The notes: generated from the sequence alone by a model not told the origin. A DNA stretch of 64,000 nucleotides from Neobacillus citreus (GCF_018343545.2 NZ_JAGYPE020000014.1:32988-96987), one strand, 5' to 3'. Positions 17,671 to 26,807 are shown, numbered from the stretch's first letter. Translations and numbers: made by a program.

Positions 17671-17765
17671 TGTGTTTTAAGACGTTAATTTCCATTAATA
17701 CTTTCCTTAAGAAATTTAGAAAATAAGTAAGCAAGCGAAAAATTTTTCAAAAGGGGGTATTACAA

Positions 17766-18794
17766 TTGATAAAAAAATCAGCTAGCTTAGCTTTAACTGC
17801 CATGCTTACAATGGGATTGGCCGCTTGTAACAATGACAGAAATGACATTAACGATCGCAACAGGGTGGCTCTGGATACGAACAACCGAAATAATGGCATT
17901 TTCGATGTTCGTAATGGCAGGGATGATGGGATTGACCATAATGGTCCACTGACGGAAGATTATACAAATAATGACAACAACGACCCGGATTTCGATGCAA
18001 ATCTGTTTAATGATAATCGAAAAATAAGACGAACCAATGATGATATGGTTTCGGCTTATTTCACGAATTTGGACAGCGATCAATATCCACACACGAGAGC
18101 TGTTTTAATCAAGGATGCCAAATATCAATTTGTCCGTCTTGACCCTAGTCAAGGCAATTGGTTCCAATCGGGCGTGATTGAGCAGGCACAGCCATTCCTG
18201 CAGTCTCAGATGCCAAACATAAACGTGCCGACGCCAGCACCAGCACCGAAGCAGACTCAACCGGCACCGGCACCAGCACCAGCACCAGCACCAAAGCAGA
18301 CTCAACCGGCACCAGCACCGGCACCGGCACCGGCACCAGCACCGGCACCGAAGCAGACGACACCGGCGCCGCAGCCTAAGGCACCAGCCAAAAGTACTGC
18401 ACCGGCTACTGGCACAGTCGGTCAATATGCGCAGCAGGTGATTGATTTAACGAATGCCCAGCGTAGCAAAAATGGGCTTCCAGCTTTAAAGGCGGATACA
18501 CAGTTAAGCAGTGTCGCTCAAAAGAAGGCCCTTGATATGCAGCAAAACCACTATTTCTCTCATACAAGCCCAACGTATGGCTCACCATTTGACATGATGA
18601 GGGACTTTGGTGTCACTTATAAATCAGCAGGAGAAAATATTGCGCAAGGACAGCGGACCCCACAAGAGGTAGTGAATGCCTGGATGAACAGTGAAGGCCA
18701 CCGCAAAAACATTCTCAGCCCTAACTTTACTCATATTGGTGTAGGGTTTGAAGAAACAGGCAAGCATTGGTCGCAGATGTTTATCGGTAAGTAA
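17766..18794 (+). CDS. CAP-domain (SCP-like, YkwD-type) lipoprotein
   Basis: 342 aa secreted protein. The N-terminus has a lipoprotein signal ending LAAC (Cys21). An Asn/Asp-rich region follows (about 22-80), then a long Pro/Ala/Lys/Gln repeat at residues about 155-205 with PAPAPAPKQTQP units, and a C-terminal CAP domain (about 220-342) with HYFSHTSPTYGSPF and GENIAQGQRTPQEVV. TTG start at 17766 after AAGGGGG. Such proteins occur in spore coats and cell walls of Bacillus; the activity is unknown. The Pro-Ala stretch, encoded by near-identical 6-bp units (ccagca/ccggca), is probably length-variable. Confidence 0.85.
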   Translation: MIKKSASLALTAMLTMGLAACNNDRNDINDRNRVALDTNNRNNGIFDVRNGRDDGIDHNGPLTEDYTNNDNNDPDFDANLFNDNRKIRRTNDDMVSAYFTNLDSDQYPHTRAVLIKDAKYQFVRLDPSQGNWFQSGVIEQAQPFLQSQMPNINVPTPAPAPKQTQPAPAPAPAPAPKQTQPAPAPAPAPAPAPAPKQTTPAPQPKAPAKSTAPATGTVGQYAQQVIDLTNAQRSKNGLPALKADTQLSSVAQKKALDMQQNHYFSHTSPTYGSPFDMMRDFGVTYKSAGENIAQGQRTPQEVVNAWMNSEGHRKNILSPNFTHIGVGFEETGKHWSQMFIGK

Positions 18795-18806
18795 GAAAAC
18801 ACAAAA

Positions 18807-18836
18807 AAACCGACGGCACGAATGTACCGTCGGTTT
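18807..18836. terminator. Bidirectional terminator between CAP gene and kinase
   Basis: AAACCGACGG pairs with CCGTCGGTTT. The T-run is longer on the minus strand, so it mainly ends the kinase gene at 18840. Confidence 0.85.
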
Positions 18837-18839
18837 TCA

Positions 18840-20102
18840 TCATATTTGATTTTTAAAAATGGATGTAAGAGTGGGAAATTTGAATAAAAAGGTTGTCCCT
18901 ACGCCTTCTTTGCTTTCTACCGAAATGGTTCCACCCATGGCCCGGACAATACTGTAGACAACCATCATACCAAGGCCTGTGCCATTTTTCCCTTTTGTCG
19001 AGTAAAACGGCTCTCCAAGCCGTTCGATTTGTTTGTCTGTCATGCCCATGCCTGTATCATTGACACAGATCGTTACATAGGTTTGATTAAATTCAGTTGA
19101 TACACTCAAATATCCTCCATTGGGCATTGCTTCAATGGCATTTTTTAAAACATTCACAAAGCATTGGCGAAATTTTTGCCGATCTCCTTTAATCATTCCA
19201 ATAACTGAAAAGTCGGTAATAATCTCGACAGAATTTTGTTTGGCTAAAGGCTGGACAATATTGATGATTTGCTTGAGTTCACTTTTAAGATTAAGCTCCT
19301 CGTACGTTTCGATGGAAGGCTTGGCAAAAGTCAAATAATCTTGGATGACTCTTTCTGCAGAATTTAGTTCTTCCTTGACGATGGATAAGTATTCTTTTCT
19401 CTTTTGCCTCGGGAGATGGTCATCCTCCAAAAGCTGTACAAATCCGCTTGCCGCCGTCAAAGGATTCCTGATTTCATGTGAAATGGCCGCACCCATTTGT
19501 TCCACCGCTTTTAACTTTTCCGCCTTTACTAATTGCTGTCTCATTTCAATATTTTTTTGAATGAATTCAATAGCATAGGAGATAATTCCAATTCCAAGTG
19601 CGGGGATTATTAAATATGCGATCCAAACATCGAGCCAATAAGCATGGGTATCCGATAATACCATGCCCATCACTGTCAAAGCACTCAAAGTCATTCCGAA
19701 GCAAATAGATATGAAAATGCGTCTTCCAGGACCTTGCTTCCAAAACCATGGGAAAATCCGCCAAACAACAATGGCATAGGGAATAAAAAGCAGGGTCGTT
19801 AAGAATAAGCCAGAATTAATTCCAAAAAAGCTTCTCATAATAATGGCAGCCGCTACCAAAATCGGACCAATACCTATATATAATCCGCCAATGACGAGTG
19901 GGATGATTCTTAAATCGAATCTAGCGGAAGAAATAGGATTATAGGAAAATTGGATGCAAATCCACAGCATCACAATAAAAAATACGATATACGAGGACTT
20001 AGAAAGGGTAATCTTTTTACTTTTGTCGACAAAAATAAAACTGAAAAAGAGAAAGATGATTAAAATGGATAGATTTAAGAAAAGATGTTTTGTTACTTCC
20101 AT
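18840..20102 (-). CDS. KinB-like sensor histidine kinase
   Basis: 420 aa. Six hydrophobic spans fill residues 1 to about 185 and resemble the 5TM-LYT/KinB sensor type. A HisKA domain follows with the phosphorylated His in GAAISHEIRNPLT, then an HATPase domain with NAIEAMPNGG, DTGMGM and GTGLGM. No response regulator is adjacent, which fits a sporulation phosphorelay kinase feeding Spo0F. ATG at 20102 is preferred (GGATGGTG 6 nt upstream); an in-frame ATG at 20114 is possible. Confidence 0.85.
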   Translation of the reverse strand: MEVTKHLFLNLSILIIFLFFSFIFVDKSKKITLSKSSYIVFFIVMLWICIQFSYNPISSARFDLRIIPLVIGGLYIGIGPILVAAAIIMRSFFGINSGLFLTTLLFIPYAIVVWRIFPWFWKQGPGRRIFISICFGMTLSALTVMGMVLSDTHAYWLDVWIAYLIIPALGIGIISYAIEFIQKNIEMRQQLVKAEKLKAVEQMGAAISHEIRNPLTAASGFVQLLEDDHLPRQKRKEYLSIVKEELNSAERVIQDYLTFAKPSIETYEELNLKSELKQIINIVQPLAKQNSVEIITDFSVIGMIKGDRQKFRQCFVNVLKNAIEAMPNGGYLSVSTEFNQTYVTICVNDTGMGMTDKQIERLGEPFYSTKGKNGTGLGMMVVYSIVRAMGGTISVESKEGVGTTFLFKFPTLTSIFKNQI

Positions 20103-20230
20103 TAACTTCACCATCCAAATGACCTGTTAGGAAAATTTTACAGGTAAATTCAGCAGGTTTCAACAAATTTTACCTTTTTTTTCTCAAAATTACGACAAAT
20201 ATGTGGAAAAAGTATATCGGAGGGATTCAA

Positions 20231-20518
20231 ATGGTTCATTTACTCTATTATGCTACACCTATCTTAGCCGCTTTTATCGTTTTCGGACCCATCTTTTTAT
20301 TTAAATCATCAACCATTTCGGAGAATAAATCCAAGTATTATGAGGCATTGGCAGAATTGGAAAAGGACCCGGAGAATGAGAACTTAAAATTAAGTGCGAT
20401 CGAATTGGGACGCAAATTTTACGGTTCTGCAAGAATCACTGGTACCGCAACAACGTTCGATGAAGCCATCATAAATTGTGAAATTCACGCTTGCGAAATG
20501 AATGAAGCAGAAGCGTAG
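20231..20518 (+). CDS. Small membrane-anchored protein of unknown function
   Basis: 95 aa. One N-terminal hydrophobic span (LLYYATPILAAFIVFGPIFL) is followed by a charged soluble tail that looks helical (YYEALAELEKDPENENLKLS). ATG at 20231 follows CGGAGGG by 6 nt, so an earlier in-frame ATG at 20201 is unlikely. It is divergent from the kinase and lies before a repeat region. The family is not recognised. Confidence 0.7.
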   Translation: MVHLLYYATPILAAFIVFGPIFLFKSSTISENKSKYYEALAELEKDPENENLKLSAIELGRKFYGSARITGTATTFDEAIINCEIHACEMNEAEA

Positions 20519-20578
20519 TACAAAGGAGATTTAAAAACTTAAATTACCAAATTTAAATTGATTGTCCCTGTTAATGGG

Positions 20579-20713
20579 CCTGTTGATTTCCGCTCCGGGC
20601 ACTCGCTTTCCGCGGGGAGGTCCTGGAGCCTCCTCGGCGCTGTAGCGCCTGTGGGGTCTCCAGTGACCTCTATTTCCCGCAGGAGTCGAGTGCCCTCCGC
20701 TCCAATCAACAGG
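20579..20713. repeat. 135-bp imperfect palindromic GC-rich repeat
   Basis: Ends in CCTGTTGATT (20579-20588) and AATCAACAGG (20704-20713). Inner arms also match: GGGCACTCG with CGAGTGCCC, and GGAGGTCCTGGAGCC with GGTCTCCAGTGACCTC. GC content is well above the flanks. It resembles a palindromic intergenic element common in Bacillus-group genomes. Mobile status is not shown. Confidence 0.75.
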
Positions 20714-20775
20714 GAGGTAAATCAACCTGCATTTTAGCCATACACTTTTTCCAACCTTGCTAAGTGTGCAGCCTT

Positions 20776-20872
20776 TATGAGAGACATTTTCTCTTGGATT
20801 CCTTTGTATTTGTCCTTCATCGGTCTTATGAGGGACATTTCCCTCGAAGATTCCTTCAATTGTGTCCTTCTT
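20776..20872. repeat. Two copies of a dispersed repeat, 51 bp apart
   Basis: TATGAGAGACATTTTCTCTT (from 20776) and TATGAGGGACATTTCCCTCG (from 20827), each ending in TGTCCTTC. A third copy lies at 11824-11868. No gene is seen between 20519 and 21091. Confidence 0.7.
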
Positions 20873-21009
20873 CATTCTTGTTGAAATGCTTCATATGGCT
20901 AATCCCCTGTTCTTCTTTTTTAAAAAATTAGTCCATTTTTTGTCGAATTTTTGAGCTGACCTAAAAAAAGTATAAAAAAATCTAAAATCAGCAGGGTTAA
21001 CGATAGGAA

Positions 21010-21045
21010 TGAAAACATTTACAATAATTTTAGAAAGCACTTACA
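21010..21045 (+). promoter_or_regulatory. Two cre-like sites before the TRAP operon
   Basis: TGAAAACATTTACA (21010-21023, one mismatch at the central G) and AGAAAGCACTTACA (21032-21045, two mismatches). CcpA control of the TRAP genes is plausible but not certain. Confidence 0.4.
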
Positions 21046-21091
21046 AAATCAAGAAGAATTAAAAAAGTCAAAAAAAGAGGGGGATTAGATA

Positions 21092-21589
21092 GTGAACGCG
21101 CTAAAACGATTTTGTCTGTTCATTGATAGTCTTTTTGAAAAAGTGGCGATAGGCTCACTGGTCGTCATGATTATCATCGTAACACTGCAGGTTTTTACTC
21201 GAAAATTGTTTAATTTCGTATTGTTTTGGTCAGAGGAAGTTACTCTGTTATTGTTATGCTGGTTTTCGTTTATGGGAATTGCCATAGGCGTTCGTGAAAA
21301 ACTGCATTTAGCCATTGAATCCTTTACCGCAAAACTGCCTCCAGCGGTGATTAAGGTCATCGATAAAGTGGTATCGTTTGCAACGATGGCATTCGGTTAT
21401 TATTTGCTGAAATATGGCTGGGATTTTACCGTTTTAATGAGTGAATCGACTCTGCCAGCAACAAAATTATCTAATGCTTGGGAATATGCGGTCATGCCGA
21501 TTACCGGTTTCATGATGATCATTTACGCTTTCCTGCAATTAATTGGTGTTGACACTAGAAGACATAACGTAGAGGGTGGTGGCCACTAA
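21092..21589 (+). CDS. TRAP transporter small permease (DctQ type)
   Basis: 165 aa with four membrane spans, the usual size for the small subunit of a tripartite ATP-independent periplasmic-type transporter. It contains the family motif region FWSEEVTLLLLCWFSFMGIA and GVREKLHLAIE. GTG start at 21092 after GAGGGGGA. The large permease begins 2 bp after its stop and the binding protein follows. Context next to uxaC suggests a hexuronate or related sugar acid as substrate. Confidence 0.92.
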   Translation: MNALKRFCLFIDSLFEKVAIGSLVVMIIIVTLQVFTRKLFNFVLFWSEEVTLLLLCWFSFMGIAIGVREKLHLAIESFTAKLPPAVIKVIDKVVSFATMAFGYYLLKYGWDFTVLMSESTLPATKLSNAWEYAVMPITGFMMIIYAFLQLIGVDTRRHNVEGGGH

Positions 21590-21591
21590 CA

Positions 21592-22887
21592 ATGGATCAA
21601 ACAACAATTGCCATAATCATTCTGCTTTCAAGCTTTGTTATCATGCTGCTGCTGCGTTTTCCGGTGGCGCTGACATTGGCAGGTTCAACTGTTCTCACTA
21701 TGATTTACTTGAACATGCCGCTCGAGGTAATTGGACAACGGATGATTCAGGGTGTAAACTCATTTGCATTATTAACAATCCCGTTCTTTATTCTGGCTGG
21801 CCAGTTAATGAATGAAGGTGGCTTAGCCGCTCGCTTAATTAACTTCGCGATGCTAATAGTTGGCCGGGTCCGCGGCGGTTTGGCAATGGTAAACGTCCTT
21901 GCCTGTCTATTGTTCGGAAATATCTCGGGTTCTGCTGCTGCTGACGTATCGTCAATTGGTTCAGTAATGATTCCGATGATGAAGAAAAAAGGATACAGTA
22001 AAGAATTTGCAACTGGCTTAACCTCTGCTGCCGCGATTCAGGGTGTAGTTGTTCCGCCAAGCCATAACTTAATTTTGTACTCTCTTGCTTCCGGCGGTGT
22101 GTCCATTGCAACCTTATTTATGGCGGGTGTAGTACCAGGAATCCTGCTTTGTGTAACGCTTATGATTGTAAGCCGCATTTTGGCTATTCGCCAAGGCTTC
22201 ACTCAAACAACTGTCATTGACAAAAAAGATAGACCAAAAGTCATTAAAGATGGAATTATTTCAATCATGCCGATTGTGATCATCTTGGGTGGAATATTCT
22301 CGGGCTGGTTTACAGCTTCAGAATCAGGTGCTATCGCTGTTTTATATGCGGTCATTGTAACATTCTTTGTCTTCAAGGAAATTCCGTTCAGCCGGATGTG
22401 GCATATCTTGATTCGTACCTTCAGGACGGTTTCCATGGTATTGTTCCTGATTGCAGCATCCAATGCTTTAGGTTATGTACTAGCATTCTTACAAATTCCT
22501 AATATGGTAACAGATGGATTGTTAAGTATCTCTGATAATCCGATTATTATCCTATTAATTATCAACGTATTGCTGCTCATCCTCGGATGCGGCATGGACA
22601 TGGCACCGCTTATCCTGATTATGACACCAATCTTGCTTCCTGTTGTTACGGCAATGGGTATGGATCCGGTTCATTTCGGTATCATTCTAATGTTGAACTT
22701 GGGAATTGGACTTCTAACACCTCCGGTTGGAACGGTTCTTTTCATTGGCTCCGCCATAGGCGAAGTCCCAATCATGAGAGCCGCCAAGGCAATGGCACCG
22801 TTTGGATTGGTGCTGCTGGCAGCATTGATGCTTTTAACCTATGTTCCAAGCATCTCACTATGGCTGCCACATGTGTTAGGCCATTAA
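21592..22887 (+). CDS. TRAP transporter large permease (DctM type)
   Basis: 431 aa, about twelve hydrophobic segments, sodium-coupled translocation subunit. Typical stretches are NISGSAAADVSSIGSVMIP, a PPSHNLILYSLASGG loop and LGCGMDMAPLILIMTPILLP with LLTPPVGTVLF near the end. It is translationally coupled to the small permease (ATG 2 bp after its stop). Acts with the lipoprotein encoded next. Confidence 0.95.
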   Translation: MDQTTIAIIILLSSFVIMLLLRFPVALTLAGSTVLTMIYLNMPLEVIGQRMIQGVNSFALLTIPFFILAGQLMNEGGLAARLINFAMLIVGRVRGGLAMVNVLACLLFGNISGSAAADVSSIGSVMIPMMKKKGYSKEFATGLTSAAAIQGVVVPPSHNLILYSLASGGVSIATLFMAGVVPGILLCVTLMIVSRILAIRQGFTQTTVIDKKDRPKVIKDGIISIMPIVIILGGIFSGWFTASESGAIAVLYAVIVTFFVFKEIPFSRMWHILIRTFRTVSMVLFLIAASNALGYVLAFLQIPNMVTDGLLSISDNPIIILLIINVLLLILGCGMDMAPLILIMTPILLPVVTAMGMDPVHFGIILMLNLGIGLLTPPVGTVLFIGSAIGEVPIMRAAKAMAPFGLVLLAALMLLTYVPSISLWLPHVLGH

Positions 22888-22949
22888 AATCGGTTTCAAA
22901 AGTTATCTATATATCTAATTAATTTTAAAATTTAGAAGGGGGATTTATA

Positions 22950-23987
22950 ATGAAGAAGTCTACAAAACGTTTATCAGCAACGCTAAGTACAGTCCTTGGG
23001 GCAAGTTTAATTCTTGCTGCATGTGGTGGAACGGCAGATAAAGCAAAAACTGATGGAGATAAAGGCGCAAAATCAGAAGGAAAAACATACTCTTTCCGTT
23101 TGGCTGATACACATCCTGATAACTATCCAACTGTATTAGGAGATAAGAAATTTGCTGAGCTTGTGAACAAAAAATCAGATGGCCGCATTAAAATTAGCGT
23201 ATTCCCGAACGGCTCGCTTGGCGATGAGAAATCTGTCATTGAACAAGTTCAATTGGGAGCGGTTGAATTCACACGTGTAAGTGCCGGACCATTGGCTGAA
23301 TTCAGTAAACCTCTAGGTGTATTCAGTCTTCCATATATCTTTGACAGTTCCGAACATGAATGGAAATTCTTAAACAGTGACAAGGGTAAGGAAATGTTAA
23401 AGAGCTTAGAAGCTTCAAAAATGGAAGGTCTTGCCTACTATGATTCTGGTGCACGAAGCTTCTATTCTACTAAACCTATCAAGAGCGTTGATGACTTGAA
23501 AGGCCAAAAAATCCGTGTACAACAAAACCAGATTAATATTGACCTAATTGCAGCACTAGGCGGCAGTGCCACTCCAATGCCTTACGGAGAAGTATTCAGC
23601 TCACTTCAAACAGGCGTTATCGATGGAGCTGAAAACAATACACCAAGCTATGTTTCTGCTAACCATTATCAGGTAGCTAAGAATTTAATTCTTGACGGTC
23701 ACCAGCGTGTACCTGAGATTCTACTAGCCAGCAAAACTGTTTGGGATAAATTAAGTGATGCAGATAAAAAGATTATCCAGGAAGCTGCTACTGAATCAGT
23801 GAAAACAGAACGTGCAGAATGGGATAAAATGGAGAAAGATTCCCAGAAGAAAATTGAAGAGTCTGGTGTGAAGATTGTTGAGGTTAAAGATGTTAAGCCT
23901 TGGCAAAATAAAGTTAAGCCTGTAATCGATAAGTATCGTGCTGACTATAAAGATGTTCTTGATGCCATCGACGCAGCTAGAAAATAA
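22950..23987 (+). CDS. TRAP transporter substrate-binding lipoprotein (DctP family)
   Basis: 345 aa. Lipoprotein signal with lipobox LAAC (Cys25), then a DctP fold: RLADTHPDNYPTVLGDKKFA at the start, GQKIRVQQNQINIDLIAALG holding the conserved Arg that binds a carboxylate, and GVIDGAENNTPSYV. The carboxylate-binding Arg fits a sugar acid substrate, and the downstream genes suggest galacturonate or glucuronate. RBS GAAGGGGGA. Followed by a terminator, so TRAP genes form one unit. Confidence 0.93.
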   Translation: MKKSTKRLSATLSTVLGASLILAACGGTADKAKTDGDKGAKSEGKTYSFRLADTHPDNYPTVLGDKKFAELVNKKSDGRIKISVFPNGSLGDEKSVIEQVQLGAVEFTRVSAGPLAEFSKPLGVFSLPYIFDSSEHEWKFLNSDKGKEMLKSLEASKMEGLAYYDSGARSFYSTKPIKSVDDLKGQKIRVQQNQINIDLIAALGGSATPMPYGEVFSSLQTGVIDGAENNTPSYVSANHYQVAKNLILDGHQRVPEILLASKTVWDKLSDADKKIIQEAATESVKTERAEWDKMEKDSQKKIEESGVKIVEVKDVKPWQNKVKPVIDKYRADYKDVLDAIDAARK

Positions 23988-24016
23988 TTTTAAATGTAAG
24001 GAAAAAATAACTGGAG

Positions 24017-24059
24017 AGACTATGCTTAAAATGAATTCATTTTGCATAGTCTTTCTTTT
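24017..24059 (+). terminator. Terminator of the TRAP operon
   Basis: AGACTATGC (24017-24025) pairs with GCATAGTCT (24044-24052), inner AAAATGAATTCATTTT extends it, then TTCTTTTTT. Confidence 0.88.
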
Positions 24060-24087
24060 TTCATGTAACATAGAAATAAGGTGAGTT

Positions 24088-25923
24088 ATGGAACATTTTA
24101 GAAGAAATATGTTGGAGCGGCTAGCGCACGCACTGCTCTTGAAAGATCAGTCACTGGTTCGTAAGCTGTTTGTTTTTTCTGCACTTTTTGTGATTGTGCC
24201 GATTAGTTTTATCGGCTTTTTTTCCTACCAGAAATCAGTGGAAGTACTTGAGAGTGAAGCACGTTCATACAGCTGGCAAATCATCAGGCAGGTAAATACC
24301 CATATTGAGTATTATGTGGGTGATTTTGAGATTGAAATATTAAAAATTTTGAATAACCAAGCGGTGAATCGGTTCCTCCAAATGACGACCGAAGAGGAAT
24401 TAAACTCAAGTGGCGGGACAGCTAATATCAAAAAGGTGTTGCAAAATGCTGCCTATTCAAGATCGGACATAGCTAACATTACAATTTCCTTGAATCATGT
24501 CGCTACAGTCGATGCAATCGATGTCCGCTACAATCGGTTTCATCCAATGGAGGCGTTTCAACCGAAGTTTTTTGATAGAATCCTGCCCGAAACAGCTGAA
24601 CCAGTTATTTTTACACGTACACTTGAAGATAACGAGAACAAAGAACATGTTATCTCCATTGCCAGAAGATTGTTTAGCCCAAAAACCCTGAAACCGGTCG
24701 GTTTTATAGTGGTAGATGTTAATTTTAAGAGGTTTAAGGAAATTGCCAGCCAAGTCAATATTGGTCATTCCGGGTTTATGTATATTGTAGATTCACAGGG
24801 AAACTACGTCTATAATCCAGACTTTTCCCAACTGGGGAAGAAGGCGTCACTGCAAAATATGCAAAAAATTCTTCAAGGGGAGAGCGGTTCCTTTGTTACA
24901 AGCGGGGAACAAAAGAAATTACTCACCTATAACCATTCCGGGTTTCTTGGTTGGACTGTCATCACAGCCATTCCCTATAAAGAGCTAATCAAGAGTTCTG
25001 TCAATATTCGAAATACCATTTTTATTATGGCGGTCATCACCATGCTGATTGCTATCATCCTCGGCGCGGGTTTGGCAGAAAATATCATAAAGCCGATAAT
25101 CGGATTGCAAAAAATGATGAGGCGAGTGGAAAAGGGAGATTTCAGCGGCCAGGTCGAGGTTTTATCTAAAGATGAGATTGGCGATCTAACACAAGGGTTT
25201 AATAAAATGCTCATCAGATTAAATGAGCTTGTAGATGAAGTATATCTTTCTAAAATCAGGGAAACGGAAATGCTGCTGCGTCAAAAGGAAATTGAATTGA
25301 AAGCACTTCAGGCGCAAATTAACCCGCATTTTTTGTTTAACTCTCTAGAAACCATTCGCGGAATGGCTTTGGAAAATGGAATGGAGGAAATATCGGATAT
25401 TTCCGCGGCATTGGCCAAATTATTGCGTTATAATATTAATAATAATTCGCAAATCGTAAAGTTGGACGAAGAAATTCTCCACACAAAGGTATACCTTCGC
25501 ATACAGAAGCATCGTTTTGCTGATAAATTCGAGTATGAATTCTCGATTCCTGACTGGGCGAAAAAACAGACCATTGCCAAATTTTCGATTCAGCCGATTG
25601 TTGAAAATTCCTTTAAGCATGGGCTTGAACCGTCCGGAGGCATCTCAAAAATCAGTATCACGGCGCTTGAGGAATCAGAGGAGGCCTATATTATTAGAAT
25701 TCAGGACAATGGAGTGGGGATTTCTCCGCTGAGGCTGGAAGAAATCCGCCAGAATCTAAGACAAAAAGATGTCATGGAAGGCGGGCCCGGAATCGGTATG
25801 GTGAATGTACATCGAAGAATTGTTCACCTTTTTGGCGACGAGTATGGCATCAGCGTTGAAAGCAAGGAAGGCATTGGTGCAGTCATAAGCATTCGCTTGC
25901 CTATGAACAGGCTTATCGGGTAG
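24088..25923 (+). CDS. YesM-type sensor histidine kinase
   Basis: 611 aa. First span at about residues 28-48, an extracellular Cache-like sensor region (about 55-300), second span about 310-330, HAMP (about 330-385), His_kinase domain with the phosphorylated His in INPHFLFNSLETIRGMA, and HATPase with EDN-type QDNGVGI and GPGIGMVNVHRR. Pairs with the AraC-type response regulator 60 bp downstream. Its place between the TRAP transporter and uxaC suggests it senses the sugar acid or TRAP binding protein and activates uptake genes. RBS AAGGTGAG. Confidence 0.92.
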   Translation: MEHFRRNMLERLAHALLLKDQSLVRKLFVFSALFVIVPISFIGFFSYQKSVEVLESEARSYSWQIIRQVNTHIEYYVGDFEIEILKILNNQAVNRFLQMTTEEELNSSGGTANIKKVLQNAAYSRSDIANITISLNHVATVDAIDVRYNRFHPMEAFQPKFFDRILPETAEPVIFTRTLEDNENKEHVISIARRLFSPKTLKPVGFIVVDVNFKRFKEIASQVNIGHSGFMYIVDSQGNYVYNPDFSQLGKKASLQNMQKILQGESGSFVTSGEQKKLLTYNHSGFLGWTVITAIPYKELIKSSVNIRNTIFIMAVITMLIAIILGAGLAENIIKPIIGLQKMMRRVEKGDFSGQVEVLSKDEIGDLTQGFNKMLIRLNELVDEVYLSKIRETEMLLRQKEIELKALQAQINPHFLFNSLETIRGMALENGMEEISDISAALAKLLRYNINNNSQIVKLDEEILHTKVYLRIQKHRFADKFEYEFSIPDWAKKQTIAKFSIQPIVENSFKHGLEPSGGISKISITALEESEEAYIIRIQDNGVGISPLRLEEIRQNLRQKDVMEGGPGIGMVNVHRRIVHLFGDEYGISVESKEGIGAVISIRLPMNRLIG

Positions 25924-25983
25924 CTGATTGAAGGATCAGGAGTCAAGAACATAAATCTTTTTGTTTTATTGGGAAGTGATGGC

Positions 25984-26730
25984 ATGTACACAATACTCTT
26001 GGTTGATGATGAGAAATGGGTTCGCACAGCACTGCGGCATACAATCGCCAAGGCAGAGCTGCCCTTTGAGGTAATCGGGGAATGCACCAATGGCTTGGAG
26101 GCTCTGGATTTTTTAAAGGAAAAGCCGGCTGATCTCGTTATGACAGACGTAAGGATGGCCGTGATGGACGGGTTAGCCTTCGTTACGGCATTGGCAAATG
26201 GCGAGTCTCGTACTGATTGTATTATGATCAGCGGTTACGATGATTTTAAGTATGTACAGCATGCCCTAAGGTCAGGGGTATTTGACTACCTGCTTAAGCC
26301 GGTAGAGCTTGAAGAATTGAAAGATTGTCTGGACAAATGGGTAAAGCATCGCCAGGAAAGTGAAGAAACGGCAGCTGCCCCCCAAAAAGAAGCCGATCCA
26401 TCAGAATTATCCACCGTTGAGAAGGTCATTCAATACGTCAAAAGCAAAGTTCCAGGAGAGGTCACATTATCTGAAGCGGCCAACTACGTGCATTTGAATC
26501 CAAGTTATTTAAGTAAGCTTTTTAAAGATAAAACAGAACAGAACTTTGTTGACTTTGTTCTTGAAATCCGGATGAATGAAGCAAAAAAACTGCTTGAAAG
26601 AACCTCCTTAAGGATTTCTGAAATAGCGGATCGACTGGGTTATTCAGATATTACGTATTTTAGTAATTTATTTAAGCGTAAAACTGGAGTGACTCCATCT
26701 GAATATCGGAAGCGGGTCCGGACAAGCTAA
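25984..26730 (+). CDS. YesN-type response regulator (receiver + AraC HTH)
   Basis: 248 aa. Receiver domain about 1-120 with LLVDDEKWVR, phosphorylated Asp in MTDVRMAVMDG and Lys in YLLKPVE. C-terminal AraC-type double helix-turn-helix about 150-245 with NYVHLNPSYLSKLFK and EIADRLGYSDITYFSNLFKR. ATG at 25984 has GGGAAGTGATGG just upstream; the TTG at 25969 is less likely. Partner of the YesM-type kinase. Target promoters are probably those of the TRAP operon. Confidence 0.92.
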   Translation: MYTILLVDDEKWVRTALRHTIAKAELPFEVIGECTNGLEALDFLKEKPADLVMTDVRMAVMDGLAFVTALANGESRTDCIMISGYDDFKYVQHALRSGVFDYLLKPVELEELKDCLDKWVKHRQESEETAAAPQKEADPSELSTVEKVIQYVKSKVPGEVTLSEAANYVHLNPSYLSKLFKDKTEQNFVDFVLEIRMNEAKKLLERTSLRISEIADRLGYSDITYFSNLFKRKTGVTPSEYRKRVRTS

Positions 26731-26743
26731 CATTTCCTCCATC

Positions 26744-26781
26744 GTAAAACCTGTGTAGATTTTTTTCTATCCAGGTTTTAC
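26744..26781 (+). terminator. Hairpin terminator after the two-component system
   Basis: GTAAAACCTG (26744-26753) pairs with CAGGTTTTAC (26772-26781); an inner TAGA-T7-CTA lies in the loop. T-run after the stem is short. Confidence 0.65.
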
Positions 26782-26793
26782 TTGGCATTTATT

Positions 26794-26807
26794 TGAAACC
26801 GATTGCA
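26794..26807 (+). promoter_or_regulatory. cre site before uxaC
   Basis: TGAAACCGATTGCA matches the cre pattern TGNAANCGNTNNCA at every fixed position. 151 bp before uxaC, so CcpA repression of the hexuronate operon is likely. Confidence 0.7.

Noticed and set aside
18105..18425. Arg/Cys-rich minus-strand ORFs opposite the CAP gene
   Set aside because: Mirror images of the Pro-Ala codon repeat, not independent genes.
20531..20875. 114-aa minus-strand ORF
   Set aside because: Lies wholly in the palindromic and dispersed repeats; no ribosome site.
22587..22922. 111-aa plus-strand ORF
   Set aside because: Out-of-frame shadow of the TRAP large permease.
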